Below, in pieces: positions 63,131 to 64,000 of a stretch of DNA of 64,000 nucleotides (positions are counted from its first letter, which is position 1; each line of letters opens with the position of its first letter). The translations under genes were made by a program, and so were the position numbers. Location of the stretch: positions 434,001 to 498,000 of the forward strand of contig JAKCOZ010000039.1 of assembly GCA_022605955.1 (NCBI GenBank), in the 5' to 3' direction. Under the pieces are notes generated by a model, which ran no database searches, had not been told where the DNA came from, and was given only the letters and a program-made list of their open reading frames with translations. The DNA comes from Rallus limicola. Taxonomy: Eukaryota; Chordata; Aves; Gruiformes; Rallidae.

Positions 63131-63829
63131 AATATAATGGGATAAAACTGAATCACAGCATTTTATATTGTTGACTTAATTTCAGATGCTCATCCTTTAT
63201 AGGAAACCTAATCTGTGGCATAAGTGGTCATTGAGGATCATCAGCAGTGCAACGAAAATACAGAAAATAATGTTCAATTACATATTACTGTTAAAACTGA
63301 ATTTAAAATTTGTAAGCTCATTTGCACAGAATATTGTTATTTTTCATCTAGCAAATTTAAATATGCTTTCAGAGTCTTTGATGAATTCTCCCATAGCAAA
63401 CAGAATGTTTGCGTGCAATTCACCCTTGAGAACCTCATCATCCTTTAAATGATTTCTGTACATTTCCTGAAAGTTGCAGCATTGTTTAAAAAGCAATTTT
63501 AGATATAGTAGGATTAAAAATAACATCACAGGACTTTATATTTGTTTTCCTCCCTGAATACCCCTCATTTGTTGTTATTTGTTTGTTTATTGTATTACAG
63601 AAATTTATTCAGGCTCTGATAATGAAAGGAATCTATTGTGCAAACACTGTGCAAATACATAGTTAGAAACATCCACTACTTAAAAGATTTTCCTACAGTA
63701 AAGACCAAATAACTGCCATAGCATTTATTAATGCTTCTTGATATTTTCCTTGTGGTTTTTAAGTTCTTCATTCTTTTATTTGGCCTGAAATCCTGAATGC
63801 TGAACTTGTGCAAAATTTATCTTTTCGAG
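63131..63829. other. Unique AT-rich DNA, nothing recognised
   Basis: No gene or transposon seen. Short overlapping frames at 63186-63529 have no motif. Confidence 0.5.
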
Positions 63830-63882
63830 GGAGGGAGGGAGTGAGGAAGAATGGAAGGAAGGAAGTGAGGAAGGAAGGAAGG

Positions 63883-63922
<40 letters not shown>

Positions 63923-63931
63923 TTGCTTGCT
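63830..63931. repeat. Compound (GGAA)n-(AAGC)n microsatellite with palindrome
   Basis: Purine-rich ggga/ggaa units switch at about 63884 to about nine pure AAGC units and end in the mirrored gcttgcttgct. Bases 63912-63931 form a perfect 20-base palindrome centred on AAGCTT. Confidence 0.93.
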
Positions 63932-64000
63932 CTTATTCAGGGACCTGTTAATTTCTGAAACCAATTTTAGTGGCCAGACTTAAGTTACACTACAGATCAG

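Noticed and set aside
63776..63964. Minus-strand frame with ACLL repeats
   Set aside because: Translation of the AAGC/GGAA microsatellite.
1..64000. CRISPR array, tRNA, rRNA, bacterial operon or phage module
   Set aside because: No regularly spaced direct repeats with unique spacers, no cloverleaf or rRNA motifs, and no dense coding. The CR1 and LTR content identifies vertebrate (bird) nuclear DNA.

Overview
The window looks like avian nuclear DNA: a gene-poor, AT-rich intergenic or intronic stretch. The diagnostic evidence is the repeat content. There are many copies of the CR1 non-LTR retrotransposon with its typical bird 3' end (gatgatctttgaggtcccttccaac..., closing in attctatgattctat or attctgtgattctgtga), together with LTRs of bird endogenous retroviruses. 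One LTR type has termini tgtgctggtttgggctggga and ...accacaaca, which I recognise as the common bird ERVL-type LTR. No intact host gene, convincing exon, tRNA, rRNA, CRISPR array or bacterial-style operon is visible. The open frames are chance frames or broken CR1 ORF2/ORF1 remnants.

Layout. 1-12.5 kb: mostly unique AT-rich DNA with two minus-strand CR1 copies (2471-3190, 6039-6565), a plus-strand CR1 tail (8471-8623) and an unclassified minus-strand LTR-like block (about 7584-8260). 12.5-20.2 kb: an old degenerate CR1/L3-like copy (12545-12990), a short ERVL-type solo LTR with a perfect 5-bp target duplication (16326-16644), and three CR1 tails. 20.2-28.9 kb: essentially unique DNA with a long CCTT tetranucleotide array (26447-26663). 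28.9-31.5 kb: a full-length ERVL-type LTR (28949-29511) followed by two plus-strand CR1 copies. 31.5-46.1 kb: unique DNA interrupted by CR1 copies at 37788-38922 and 45088-46137, and by a second type of LTR (42475-43232) that carries a nested CR1. 49.3-50.3 kb: a minus-strand copy of that second LTR type next to three back-to-back CR1 scraps. 53.5-57.0 kb: CR1 fragments, two of them lacking the 3' end. 61.2-63.1 kb: the most informative element, a CR1 that keeps part of ORF1, has lost the ORF2 N-terminal half and the RT catalytic box, and was later split by an ERVL-type LTR. The window ends in a GGAA/AAGC microsatellite with a perfect palindrome.

Nothing here works together as a pathway. It is a record of layered retrotransposon insertions, truncations, nested hits and microsatellite growth. 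No previously undescribed system was found. The best leads are the nested insertions, a 58-bp dispersed duplication shared by 15378-15435 and the inside of the 16326 LTR, the unclassified LTR at 7.6-8.3 kb, and the old CR1/L3-like copy. Family assignments come from memory of consensus sequences and were not checked against a repeat library.
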